This document shows, in pieces, positions 1-7,660 of a DNA stretch of 36,272 nucleotides. Each line of letters begins with the position of its first letter. Within the stretch, counting starts at the first letter, position 1. The DNA comes from Lederbergia galactosidilytica (lineage in GTDB: Bacteria > Bacillota > Bacilli > Bacillales > Bacillaceae_C). The position numbers and the translations under genes are program-made. Below the pieces are notes generated by a model. It did no database searches and was not told where the DNA came from. It saw only the letters and a list, made by a program, of their open reading frames with translations. Where the stretch lies: assembly GCF_017873565.1 (NCBI RefSeq), contig NZ_JAGGKH010000031.1, positions 1 through 36,272 of the forward strand. The letters are read 5' to 3'.

Positions 1-116
1 CCTTAAAATTCAGGGGGTGGCAAGTTTTTTGCATTCATTCCCCTATAAATCAAGGGGTTATTAACTTTTTACTATAGATTATTTGACAATACGCAATAAA
101 CATAGGGGGTGTATCT

Positions 117-407
117 ATGAATAAATCGTTATTATTAGGGATAGCTATTTGTCTTATTTCATTATTGATCGGAATCCTTACTAAACATTGGTTTTTAGCC
201 ATCAAGATCACTGGGATGACAGCTATTGTTTCCTTTCTATTTGCTGGTGTTTTTATGGGAATGCCAACAAGGCCTTATTCTTCGTACTCTTCTCCAAATT
301 CGCAACGGCAAGAAAATAACTGGGTAAAGAGTTTTATCTTCATCGCAATTCCTAATTTTATTTTAATGTTCATATTGATTACCATTCGGGCCTATGTAAT
401 ATCTTAG
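117..407 (+). CDS. Small membrane protein, DUF5316-like
   Basis: A 96-residue hydrophobic protein with about three predicted membrane segments: residues 4-22, 27-48 and 73-94. A short polar, Ser/Pro/Asn-rich loop lies at about 50-68. Size and layout resemble the DUF5316 proteins of Bacillus, which have no known function; this family call is from memory of the pattern. The ATG is preceded by a G-rich ribosome binding site (GGGGGT, 105-110) six bases upstream. It stands alone, followed by a hairpin terminator at 429-460, so it is probably not part of the sigma-factor operon downstream. I see no convincing promoter in the 116 bases before it. Confidence 0.7.
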   Translation: MNKSLLLGIAICLISLLIGILTKHWFLAIKITGMTAIVSFLFAGVFMGMPTRPYSSYSSPNSQRQENNWVKSFIFIAIPNFILMFILITIRAYVIS

Positions 408-428
408 TATTTGTATCCGCCTTCATAC

Positions 429-465
429 GCTCTAGTTCTTATTAACTGGAGCCCCCTTTTTCTTT
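429..465 (+). terminator. Rho-independent terminator after the DUF5316-like gene
   Basis: Arms GCTCTAGTT (429-437) and AACTGGAGC (444-452) pair over nine positions with one G-T wobble around a six-base loop. They are followed by CCCC and a T-rich run. The hairpin separates the small upstream gene from the ECF sigma operon. Confidence 0.75.
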
Positions 466-502
466 TCTCATTCCCCTTCTTTTTAAAAACTTTTCGCTTT
501 TT

Positions 503-530
503 AAAACTTTTTTCTCTATGATTACGAATA
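503..530 (+). promoter_or_regulatory. Possible autoregulated ECF sigma promoter
   Basis: AAAAC (503-507) is separated by 17 bases from CGAATA (525-530). This resembles the AAC / CG(T/A)A arrangement of ECF-dependent promoters and lies just before the ECF sigma gene. The leader would be very short, with the ribosome binding site at 538-543. A near-duplicate TTTTTAAAACTTTT block lies immediately upstream. The call is an inference from pattern only. Confidence 0.3.
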
Positions 531-551
531 TATAACTAGAAGGCTTGAGTG

Positions 552-1118
552 GTGAAAAAGAAGATGAAACAAGAACAGCGCTGGATTAAGAGAATAAAAA
601 GAAGTGGACATCATGAATCTGCTAATCAATTAATTTCCAAGTATTATCAAGAAATATATGGCTTTGTTTATAAACAGACATTAGATGCAGATCTATCTCT
701 TGATTTAACACAGGAAATTTTTATCAGTGTTTTACAATCCATTCATCGCTTTGATGGTCAAAGGGCGTCCTTTCGCACATGGCTGTATCGCGTGGCTACC
801 AATCGGATTGTTGATTATTATCGTTCCAAGAACTACAAATATAGACAATTAGCGGAATCATTAGACGATCAGGATGTGAAAGATCAAAATGACTTTATCC
901 TATCTCTTGAATATAAAGAGGATGTAGAAAGGATCACAATGCTAGTCAATCAATTAGAGACTGTCTCCCAAGAAATTATTCGCCTTAAATTATTTGGAGA
1001 GTATACGCTTCAGGAAATCGCTAAAATAGTACAAGCCCCCCTTTCAACAGTAAAAACGAAATACTATAAGGCTCTGAAAGAAATAAAAAAGGAAATGGAG
1101 GAGGATTGCGATGTCTAA
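552..1118 (+). CDS. ECF-type RNA polymerase sigma factor
   Basis: A sigma-70 family factor of about 188 residues with only regions 2 and 4. Region 2 (about 25-95) carries the typical LTQEIFISVLQSIHRFDG and FRTWLYRVATNRIVDYYR patterns. Region 4 (about 125-180) has a helix-turn-helix around EYTLQEIAKIVQAPLSTVK. Tandem GTG codons at 549 and 552 both fit; AGAAGG at 538-543 gives eight bases to the second, which I chose. An ATG at 564 is a third possibility. The gene overlaps the next one by eight bases and leads an operon with an ABC transporter and a VanZ-like protein, an arrangement like the B. subtilis sigY-yxl operon. Its likely role is transcription of this operon after envelope stress, restrained by a membrane anti-sigma. 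No zinc-binding anti-sigma (HxxxCxxC) is visible. Confidence 0.9.
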   Translation: MKKKMKQEQRWIKRIKRSGHHESANQLISKYYQEIYGFVYKQTLDADLSLDLTQEIFISVLQSIHRFDGQRASFRTWLYRVATNRIVDYYRSKNYKYRQLAESLDDQDVKDQNDFILSLEYKEDVERITMLVNQLETVSQEIIRLKLFGEYTLQEIAKIVQAPLSTVKTKYYKALKEIKKEMEEDCDV

Positions 1119-1866
1119 AGAAAAGTTTTCTATTCCTTATCCAGATCAATCAAAAATTGATTTGGAAGTGGACCAGATTGTCCGTGCCGGGGTGAAGCCA
1201 CATCAATCTTACTATACCTATTTTGTTCATCTATATAAGGGGATCGGCTGGAAATATTTATTCACAAACCGTAGGGACGGCATCTTGATTACTTTTTCTG
1301 CCATGTTCTTACTTATTTATTTATTCAACAGTATGGCTGAAGCTGCTCAAACGGAAGCAAATTTTTATCCTATTCTATTTATAGCTTCCCCTCTACTTTA
1401 TATTTCTCTTTCATTTTATGACTTTTTGCACAAACGTCATCATGCAACTTATGAAGTTGAAATGGTTACTAAATATAATTTTTATCAGGTCGCTGCCTTC
1501 AAAATGTTACTCTTTAGTATCCTTGCAATTTTTGTGAACATGGTCAGTATTCTCTTTGTGAGTGTCATATATGAATATGTTCATTTTTTCAAAGCCTTTC
1601 TCGTATCTACAACTGCCTTGTTCTTATTTTCAATCCTATTCCTTGCCATCATCATGAAAAAACAAACAGGAGTAAGAGCCAGTATGATTATTCTAGGTTG
1701 GAGTGGTACCAATATCCTTTTGAACCTTCTACCCAACCAGGCATATAGTCACTTTTTGCTTCAACTACCTATTTTCGTTTATGGATTAGTTTTGACTTTC
1801 AGCCTCATCCTTTATTTTCGATTTTTAAACAAGCTGGTCCAAATAAAACCAGCGGAAGGAGTATAG
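1111..1866 (+). CDS. Multi-pass membrane protein, candidate anti-sigma partner
   Basis: I do not recognise the family. The first 50 residues are soluble and basic/aromatic (IPYPDQSKID, then YYTYFVHLYKGIGWKYLF). About six membrane segments follow, near residues 57-75, 85-105, 125-155, 160-182, 187-205 and 218-240. The start overlaps the sigma gene's stop and is served by GGAGGAGG, so translation is probably coupled. A membrane protein with a cytoplasmic N-terminus directly after an ECF sigma gene is a classic place for an anti-sigma factor, but no ZAS motif is present. It could equally be a short permease subunit of the following ABC transporter. Both readings are inference. Confidence 0.75.
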   Translation: MSKEKFSIPYPDQSKIDLEVDQIVRAGVKPHQSYYTYFVHLYKGIGWKYLFTNRRDGILITFSAMFLLIYLFNSMAEAAQTEANFYPILFIASPLLYISLSFYDFLHKRHHATYEVEMVTKYNFYQVAAFKMLLFSILAIFVNMVSILFVSVIYEYVHFFKAFLVSTTALFLFSILFLAIIMKKQTGVRASMIILGWSGTNILLNLLPNQAYSHFLLQLPIFVYGLVLTFSLILYFRFLNKLVQIKPAEGV

Positions 1867-1870
1867 ACAA

Positions 1871-2746
1871 ATGCTTGTCGTAAAAAATCTCAGTAAACAA
1901 TACGGAGAATTTCTTGCTTTGGAACATGTAAATATTGAATTTGATCATGGGGTGTATGGACTTCTAGCTCCTAATGGGGCTGGAAAAACAACGTTAATCA
2001 AAATGCTTGTTAGCCTTATCTCGCCAACAAAGGGCGAAATTCTTTATAACGGGGCAAATATCATGGATTTGGATGAAGAATACCGCGATATTCTTGGTTA
2101 TCTTCCGCAACAATTTGGTTATTACAAAAACTATTCACCGCGACAATTTTTACTATATCTTGCTACTCTAAAGGGAATAGAGGAAAAATTGGCCCTTACA
2201 AAAATAGAGGATTTGCTCCAAAAAGTAGCTTTAAGTGATGTCGCCAATAAAAAGATGCGCAAATTTTCTGGTGGAATGATCCAACGAGTGGGAATTGCCC
2301 AAGCTCTTTTAAACGATCCGAAGGTTTTAATTTTGGACGAGCCGACAGCAGGTCTTGATCCAAAAGAACGGGCTCGTTTCCGCCATTTATTAACTGAGCT
2401 AGCACGCGAACGCTTAGTCATTATTTCAACCCATATCGTTTCAGATATTGAATCGATTGCTAACCAAGTAATCATGATAAAAAACAAACAGCTTTTATAT
2501 AAAGACAATGTTAAAAATATTTGCGCAACATTGGATGGTTTTGTGTTCGAGACAACTATTCCGTTTGAACAATTAGAGACCTTCCGCAAACAATATGTGC
2601 TTTTATCAGAGAAGCTAGACCAAGAAGAAATGATCGTTCGATTCGTCCATAAAGGAGAGACTGAAGTAGATTGGATCCCTGTTGTTTCCCATTTAGAAGA
2701 TGTCTTCCTCTATGAATATCGCGATGATTTGCAAATGAATGGGTGA
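1871..2746 (+). CDS. ABC transporter ATP-binding protein
   Basis: A 291-residue ATPase of the ABC-2 export type. Visible motifs are Walker A APNGAGKTT (about 36-44), Q-loop LPQQFGYY, signature FSGGMIQRVG (about 132-141), Walker B KVLILDEPTAGLDP and H-loop STHIVSDIE. The first glycine of Walker A is alanine; the lysine and following Thr are intact, so activity is expected. A C-terminal extension of about 80 residues follows the nucleotide-binding domain. It sits between the candidate anti-sigma and two permease genes and should energise them. By analogy with YxlF/YxlG of the sigY operon it may export, or protect against, an envelope-active compound. The substrate is unknown. Confidence 0.92.
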   Translation: MLVVKNLSKQYGEFLALEHVNIEFDHGVYGLLAPNGAGKTTLIKMLVSLISPTKGEILYNGANIMDLDEEYRDILGYLPQQFGYYKNYSPRQFLLYLATLKGIEEKLALTKIEDLLQKVALSDVANKKMRKFSGGMIQRVGIAQALLNDPKVLILDEPTAGLDPKERARFRHLLTELARERLVIISTHIVSDIESIANQVIMIKNKQLLYKDNVKNICATLDGFVFETTIPFEQLETFRKQYVLLSEKLDQEEMIVRFVHKGETEVDWIPVVSHLEDVFLYEYRDDLQMNG

Positions 2747-2751
2747 ATGTG

Positions 2752-4014
2752 ATGAGGATTATTTTATTTGAATGTAAAAAAGCACTATTATCACCGATTA
2801 TAGTATGTTTACTCCTGTTATTCACTGGGTGGAATATTTTTATCATTTACAATGCTTCTGATTTTAAAGAAGAGTTACCGATCGTGAATGAATTGGCAGG
2901 AAAGTACGGTGCCAGATATACAGATGCTTTACTTGCAACGCTGGATAATGAAATTACAACGGAAGTAGCCCAAATGAATACCATCACCGAAAAGAAAACT
3001 TCCCAAACTTTTGCCGGAGCAGATGATTTTTTTGAACAATTGACATTTGAAGAACAGGGAAGGTACACAGAAAAGGAATTGGATACTTTTTACGATCTGT
3101 TTTTAAAAGAAATGTATAGGAGTGCAGCAGCTTCTATGGATGAAAGTTATGCTGGCTTCGATATTCAAAAAATAGGAGAAAGTGAAATAACAAAATTCGG
3201 ACTAACTGGTTCAGCGGCAGAAACCTTACGTAAAGAATACGAAGCATTTGCTGATCGCTTCGCAACATTACAGCAAAACGGAGAGCACAGATCATGGTTT
3301 TTTTCTGGACAAAACTATCATATGCATAGCCTCTTGTTTAGCACCGTGTTTCGCCATCTTGTGATTGAAGGGATGATTTTAGTTGTCTTGGCCACCGCTT
3401 TAATTACCAATTTTGAATTTGAGCATCGGAACCAACTTGTGGCCTATACAACAAGAAGAGGGAGAACATTAATGGCTGATAAATTAGTCGCCTCCCTGCT
3501 TACAATTCTAGCTATCATTATCTTTTTATCTGTTGTCACCTTAGGAACCTATTTTACCGTTTTTGATTATGCTCATTTATGGAAGACAGCAATCAGCAGT
3601 GGTTTCAATTGGGAGAATAACTTCCCTTATGTCTCGTGGTGGAACTGGTCCTTCCTTACTTATTTCCTTATGAGCTTAGTGCTTTTATTTATTTGTATGC
3701 TTTTGTTTTCCTTATTTACCTTTTCGATTTCCGTGTTAGTCAAAAACAGTTATTTTACCTTTATTATATTTGCTAGTTTGTTTATTGCTTTCTTTCTAAT
3801 CCCAGGGTTTATCCCTAACTCGACAAACTTCATGTTAATGTCTGGATACACCCTTTCCACGCTTGTACTAAACCCACATCAATGGTGGATGGGAACCGGT
3901 GGACTAGCAATGTTTAAAAATTACGAATGGATGACCATTACGGTTTGGACAATTATCTTGATCGCGCTTTGCGGCTTTTCTTTCAAAAAGTTTGCGAGGC
4001 AGGACATTTCTTAA
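2752..4014 (+). CDS. ABC-2 type permease with a large N-terminal extracytoplasmic loop
   Basis: About 420 residues. One membrane helix near the N-terminus (about 10-32) is followed by a hydrophilic domain of some 170 residues rich in Glu, Lys and Ala. At least five C-terminal helices follow, from about residue 200 onward. This is the ABC-2 permease layout with an extracytoplasmic domain between TM1 and TM2. A GTG at 2743 overlaps the ATPase stop, but ATG 2752, five bases after GGGTGA, looks better placed. It is probably a half of a heterodimeric channel with the next gene, which shares its layout. Substrate not recognisable. Confidence 0.85.
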   Translation: MRIILFECKKALLSPIIVCLLLLFTGWNIFIIYNASDFKEELPIVNELAGKYGARYTDALLATLDNEITTEVAQMNTITEKKTSQTFAGADDFFEQLTFEEQGRYTEKELDTFYDLFLKEMYRSAAASMDESYAGFDIQKIGESEITKFGLTGSAAETLRKEYEAFADRFATLQQNGEHRSWFFSGQNYHMHSLLFSTVFRHLVIEGMILVVLATALITNFEFEHRNQLVAYTTRRGRTLMADKLVASLLTILAIIIFLSVVTLGTYFTVFDYAHLWKTAISSGFNWENNFPYVSWWNWSFLTYFLMSLVLLFICMLLFSLFTFSISVLVKNSYFTFIIFASLFIAFFLIPGFIPNSTNFMLMSGYTLSTLVLNPHQWWMGTGGLAMFKNYEWMTITVWTIILIALCGFSFKKFARQDIS

Positions 4015-4022
4015 GGAGAAAA

Positions 4023-5159
4023 ATGATGCACATTATTATCAATGAAATGAAGAAAATATTAAACTGGAAAATTCTTTTCACAATAGCTTTTGTGAATATG
4101 CTTTTATACTATTTTTTGATTGAATTTGATATTAAACATTTCCCTAATGGTCGACCTGCACTTGACTCTTACAGAATTGGTGTAGAAATGGTCCATAACT
4201 ATGGTCCTGAAATGAATGAAGCAGATCTTGCTGACTTTAAGGAAAAATATAATCAGGAAGTGGAAAAAGCAAATCAGTTCTTGCAGAAACGGAAGGATGC
4301 TCAAGAAGCAGGAGTAACTTCATACGAGGACTTCCAAAATATTGATTTTGGGGATACAAAGGCAGAAGCATTCCATGCGAAAATCATTTTCGATGAAGAG
4401 GTGGATCTATTCTGGGAGCTGGGGGAACGTGAGCGATTAATCGAATTGCATGATTTAAGAAATGAGAATTTTCTATTAGAGCAACCCACTTCCTATCAGA
4501 AGAAATATCTAGACGAATTAAAAACAGCAGGCGTTTTTCAGGCATATCCTGAAGTCACTCTTACAAACTTTCAAAGTATCATCCGTAATATTGCTATCGC
4601 GGTACTCATAAGTGTCGTGTTACTTGTTTCACCGCTGTTTATTCGTGATCGTTCCTTACAAATGTTAGATCTACAGTACACAGCAAGGATCGGCAGGACG
4701 ATTTTCAAGAAAAAAATAGTGGCCGGGCTTATTTCCGCCTTCCTTGTAATATCAGGGCTATTAGCTGTCTATCTTGGATTGTATTCGCAAAACCATCCAG
4801 AGCCGTTTTTCGACATCCCTATGAACACCTTTATTGCCGGCTATCAATGGTATAATCTCACATTCTTTGAATATATCATCCTTACCGTGATCGCCATCTA
4901 TGTATTGGGATTCATACTTATATTGCTTAGTCTTTCCGTTTCCCAGTTTGCTCCGAACTATATTAGTTTAATTGGCGTACAGGTTCCCATAATATTTGGA
5001 TTGCTAGCCTTCGGTTTGCGTTACCTGTTAGAGTGGATCACCAACTTCTTTTTACCGCAGTGGCTTGTCCCCCTCTGTTATAGCCTTTTTATGGTAGCAA
5101 GCACTTTATTAATTGTGCTACTATGGAAACGGGAAAAGAAAAAAGACATCATGCTATAA
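4023..5159 (+). CDS. ABC-2 type permease, partner of the preceding permease
   Basis: About 378 residues with the same plan as its neighbour. A TM helix lies at about 14-33, then a charged extracytoplasmic region to about 185 and roughly six helices. The open frame extends upstream to 3927 inside the previous gene, but AAGGAG (4013-4018) places the start at ATG 4023 or 4026, just after the upstream stop. The paired large-loop permeases suggest a heterodimeric transporter driven by the ATPase at 1871-2746. The VanZ-like gene follows after 13 bases. Confidence 0.85.
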   Translation: MMHIIINEMKKILNWKILFTIAFVNMLLYYFLIEFDIKHFPNGRPALDSYRIGVEMVHNYGPEMNEADLADFKEKYNQEVEKANQFLQKRKDAQEAGVTSYEDFQNIDFGDTKAEAFHAKIIFDEEVDLFWELGERERLIELHDLRNENFLLEQPTSYQKKYLDELKTAGVFQAYPEVTLTNFQSIIRNIAIAVLISVVLLVSPLFIRDRSLQMLDLQYTARIGRTIFKKKIVAGLISAFLVISGLLAVYLGLYSQNHPEPFFDIPMNTFIAGYQWYNLTFFEYIILTVIAIYVLGFILILLSLSVSQFAPNYISLIGVQVPIIFGLLAFGLRYLLEWITNFFLPQWLVPLCYSLFMVASTLLIVLLWKREKKKDIML

Positions 5160-5172
5160 GGGAGCGGTAAAT

Positions 5173-5718
5173 ATGTGGCAAGGAATCATCATTCTCGGAA
5201 TACTTAGTTTCCTTTGGATTCTCTACCGCAATAAAAGATATAAGAAAAAATATACAGATCCATTTCGAGAAATGATTGTCAATTTGTTCTTTGTCTATCT
5301 CGTATCTGTCGTATTCCTGACCATGCAACCATTTCAGTGGAATCTCCCTTTTGGCATATGGGGTGGAAAAACAATATATCATTTTGATTTCAATCTCTTT
5401 TATGAATTGAAAAATATGTCCAATCCTAAACTACAACTATTATATTCTGTTGGAAACATCGCTCTATTTGTTCCATTCGGCTTTTTTATTCCATTATTAT
5501 TCCAACATTGCCAGCGACTATGGGTGATTTTGCTCTTAGGATTTTTAGCTTCCTTAACAATAGAATTAATCCAAACATTTTTCACAATGACAAGACGTGG
5601 GACCTTAGATGATTTAGTCTTTAATACATCAGGAGCTGTGATTGGATATAGCTTATACATGATTATAAAGATAGTTGTAAAAAAAATGCCAGTTAGCATT
5701 TACATCGCCAAGCATTGA
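5173..5718 (+). CDS. VanZ-family membrane protein
   Basis: A 181-residue membrane protein with about five helices. It carries the VanZ pattern NIALFVPFGFFIPLL near the middle, then SLTIELIQTFFTMTRRGTLD and DDLVFNTSGAVIGY, the conserved polar E-Q and R-D-DD-N positions of the family. VanZ proteins are associated with low-level teicoplanin resistance and lipoglycopeptide tolerance; their mechanism is unclear. The ATG at 5173 is chosen because a purine-rich site (AGGGAGCGG) lies just before it, whereas the longer frame from 5113 starts inside the permease. It is the last gene of the ECF/ABC operon, supporting a cell-envelope antibiotic-response role. Confidence 0.88.
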   Translation: MWQGIIILGILSFLWILYRNKRYKKKYTDPFREMIVNLFFVYLVSVVFLTMQPFQWNLPFGIWGGKTIYHFDFNLFYELKNMSNPKLQLLYSVGNIALFVPFGFFIPLLFQHCQRLWVILLLGFLASLTIELIQTFFTMTRRGTLDDLVFNTSGAVIGYSLYMIIKIVVKKMPVSIYIAKH

Positions 5719-5733
5719 TAATAAAACTTTTTT

Positions 5734-6097
5734 GAAAAAGAGGCTGAGAGATAACTAAAATGCTAAGCCTCAAAAGCGAATATTGCATTACCTTAGCGGA
5801 GGAAATATACGTAGACTCCTGCGGGAAGTAAGAGTTCGACAAGACCCAGGAAGGCGAAGCCTGAGGAGGCTTGACACTAGGGAAAGCAGGCTAAGTTCGC
5901 GCCGTCCTGGCGGCAGGCTCAAAGCGCAACTTCCTGTTGCTTCACCTCCACTAGTACTTCCTGGTACGTCGCAACGCCTGCATGACCCACATCCTGTAGG
6001 CCTTCGGAAGCGAAGTATATTTCCGGAGTGGGTTATTTTCACGCTTATAGTTCGTACATTACTCAAGCGAAAACATTTTTGTCCCAGCCTCTTTTTC
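5734..6097. repeat. 364-bp MITE-like element with terminal inverted repeats
   Basis: GAAAAAGAGGCTG at 5734-5746 is matched exactly in inverse by CAGCCTCTTTTTC at 6085-6097. Between them lies a GC-richer, palindrome-laden sequence unlike its surroundings, with no believable gene. Open frames on both strands here are Arg/Ser/Pro-rich and not protein-like. Ends of this type (gaggctg ... cagcctc) recall a dispersed intergenic repeat seen in many Bacillaceae genomes; that is from memory. An inner segment (about 5890-6002) shares GCGCCGTCCTGGCG and a GACC...TCCTGT-GGCCT block with the element at 29313-29552. No target-site duplication is obvious. Confidence 0.75.
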
Positions 6098-6198
6098 TAA
6101 TGGTAAAACAGCAAGTCTTACTGAGGAAGTTCGCTCCTAAGAAAGCCCAAGCCAATTCAGATACGACAATTAAACTTTCGAATAGATGTATATACCGG

Positions 6199-6588
6199 CT
6201 ATTAGCCATTGGAAGTGGTCTATTAGCTGTCGCGCCCAGTCTATTAGCCATTGCATGTGCTCTATTAGCCGTTGCGCTCGTTCTTTAGCCATTGGCTTTT
6301 TGCAAAGGTAATTTTGCACCTATGATAGTCGTTCTTCTTAAATTGCTACTGCTTTTTTGCTCTATTAGCCGTTAGATGCATTCTATTAGCTGTTGCGCTC
6401 GTTCTATTAGCCATTGGCTTTTTGCAAAGGTGATTTTGCACCTATGATAGTCGCTCTTCTTAAATTGCTACCGCTTTTTTGCTCTATTAGCCGTTAGATG
6501 CATTCTATTAGCTGTCGCGCTCAGTCTATTAGCCGTTGCATGCGCTCTATTAGCCATTGCGCTCGTTCTATTAGCTGTTACAAGCTTT
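6199..6588. repeat. Array of 21-bp CTATTAGCC-type repeats with a 122-bp higher-order unit
   Basis: About thirteen units begin CTATTAGC and continue CCRTTG or TGTYGC. Start points are 6199, 6220, 6241, 6262, 6283 (one base short), 6362, 6383, 6404, 6484, 6505, 6526, 6547 and 6568. Adjacent units are exactly 21 bases apart. Two blocks of about 60 bases interrupt the array at about 6302-6361 and 6425-6483. They are nearly identical, contain AGGTGATTTTGCACCT (one base different in the first copy), and create a 122-bp superrepeat. The last unit ends three bases before the stop codon of the NERD gene. On the gene's strand a unit reads ...GGCTAATAG. Units diverge too much and are too close together for a CRISPR array. 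Confidence 0.9.
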
Positions 6589-6591
6589 TTT

Positions 6592-7575
6592 TCAAAGCAG
6601 ACTTAGTAGGTAAACTAATGATAATTCGTATTTTCGATGTCTGCGTTCGCCTCTAGTTGGCAAATTTAGAGAATTGAGCATTTTGGATGCGACATGAATA
6701 GAATCAACTCCAAAAAACTGACGAAATTCTCGATTGGTTATAGTTGTGCTAATTAATAAGCGATAGTCAATCAGTGCTTGAATAAACGCCTTTTCAGCCT
6801 TTTTATTGCAAATATGGCATCTCCAGAATCGTTTTATTCTATTAACAGAAAACTGTCCACATTTTTCACAGTAAATTCCCGGAATAATTTCACTTTTATT
6901 CAACCCATACTGGGCTAATACGTCAGGTTCATCAGGTGTATGTAGCTGTAGCAAAACCTCTGATATTTTCTCTAACTCATTGTGACTTAAAATTGAATTC
7001 ACATATTTCTTCTCTAAAAGTTCAAAATTAAATCTTAATGCTTGTGGTCGAATAACTTTTTCTAGAACTTCCTTATAATCGGGGTTTAGCAAAATAATGG
7101 ACTTGGGATTGGTGATCACAACGAAGGCATCACTTGGGAGAAAAGGGAAGGAGTACTTCTTTAATAAAAGTTTTAAAAAATATTGTTGGTTTTTCACCTG
7201 CACAATGGGGTCAGGAAACGATTCTTCCATATTATTTAACTCCCGAATTAATTGTTTTGGCTCGAAAAACAATTTGCCTGCCATATGTTTTCCTTCAAAA
7301 ACCAAAAGATAGTATGGGGTTAAAATAAGCATATCAATTTGAAAAAAGGCTTCACTGGAAATGGGTAATCGAAGATCGTGAAAAATAAAGTGGTGTTTTT
7401 GTAGTGGAAGATATTTCGTATAGTAATCTAAAATCTGTTCGCCTCGATATCCTGCATAGCGCCTACCTAATTCTTCCTTTATAGGGACCCCAGCTGGATG
7501 ATTCTCTAAAAGTCTTTTTTGTAGAGCCTCTAAAATTAATATCACAATCGGAATTGTTCTTTCTTTTTGTTTCAC
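6592..7575 (-). CDS. NERD-domain protein with zinc ribbon and C-terminal HTH-like region
   Basis: 327 residues. The NERD (nuclease-related) domain spans about 40-135: RGEQ (44-47), FHDLRLP, then FFQID with Asp81, FEGK with Glu94 and Lys96, and IVQVKNQ with Gln127. These are the positions expected for a PD-(D/E)xK-type active site, so catalytic capacity looks retained. A zinc ribbon follows with Cys236, Cys239, Cys253 and Cys256. The last 50 residues (TNREFRQFFGVDSIHVASKML, then basic RGERRHRK) look like a helix-turn-helix. A GTG start at 7575 is preceded by GAGGTGA. The gene stands alone behind a terminator, and its 3' end abuts the 21-bp repeat array. The cellular role of such proteins is not established; binding or processing of DNA is inferred. 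Confidence 0.85.
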   Translation of the reverse strand: MKQKERTIPIVILILEALQKRLLENHPAGVPIKEELGRRYAGYRGEQILDYYTKYLPLQKHHFIFHDLRLPISSEAFFQIDMLILTPYYLLVFEGKHMAGKLFFEPKQLIRELNNMEESFPDPIVQVKNQQYFLKLLLKKYSFPFLPSDAFVVITNPKSIILLNPDYKEVLEKVIRPQALRFNFELLEKKYVNSILSHNELEKISEVLLQLHTPDEPDVLAQYGLNKSEIIPGIYCEKCGQFSVNRIKRFWRCHICNKKAEKAFIQALIDYRLLISTTITNREFRQFFGVDSIHVASKMLNSLNLPTRGERRHRKYELSLVYLLSLL

Positions 7576-7624
7576 TTCATCACCTCTTTTTGGTCTATAT
7601 AAATATTCTGCTCTGTGTGCAAGA

Positions 7625-7660
7625 AGTCCTTCTCCCTTTTATATAAAGGGGAGAAGGACT
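7625..7660 (-). terminator. Terminator of the DUF2089 cassette
   Basis: AGTCCTTCTCCCTTT (from 7625) pairs with AAAGGGGAGAAGGACT (ending at 7660), with one bulged base. On the minus strand the stem is followed by TTCTTG. It starts right at the stop codon of the 99-residue gene and separates the cassette from the NERD gene. Confidence 0.75.

Noticed and set aside
38-70. CCCCT/AGGGG hairpin near the window start as a terminator
   Set aside because: Only a five-bp stem with an eight-base loop and a broken T tract; the upstream gene is outside the window.
2131-2846. Minus-strand open frames across the ABC ATPase gene
   Set aside because: They oppose a gene with complete ATPase motifs and show no motif of their own.
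5783-6100. Open frames on both strands inside the 364-bp element
   Set aside because: Arg/Ser/Pro-rich translations, no ribosome site, and they lie in a structured repeat with terminal inverted repeats.
6028-6288. Open frame reading LLAI/LLAV heptads through the repeat array
   Set aside because: Runs out of the MITE-like element into the repeats with no ribosome site; the heptads follow from the 21-base period.
6199-6588. CRISPR array
   Set aside because: Units are contiguous 21-mers without unique spacers, degenerate in their 3' half, and no cas genes are present.
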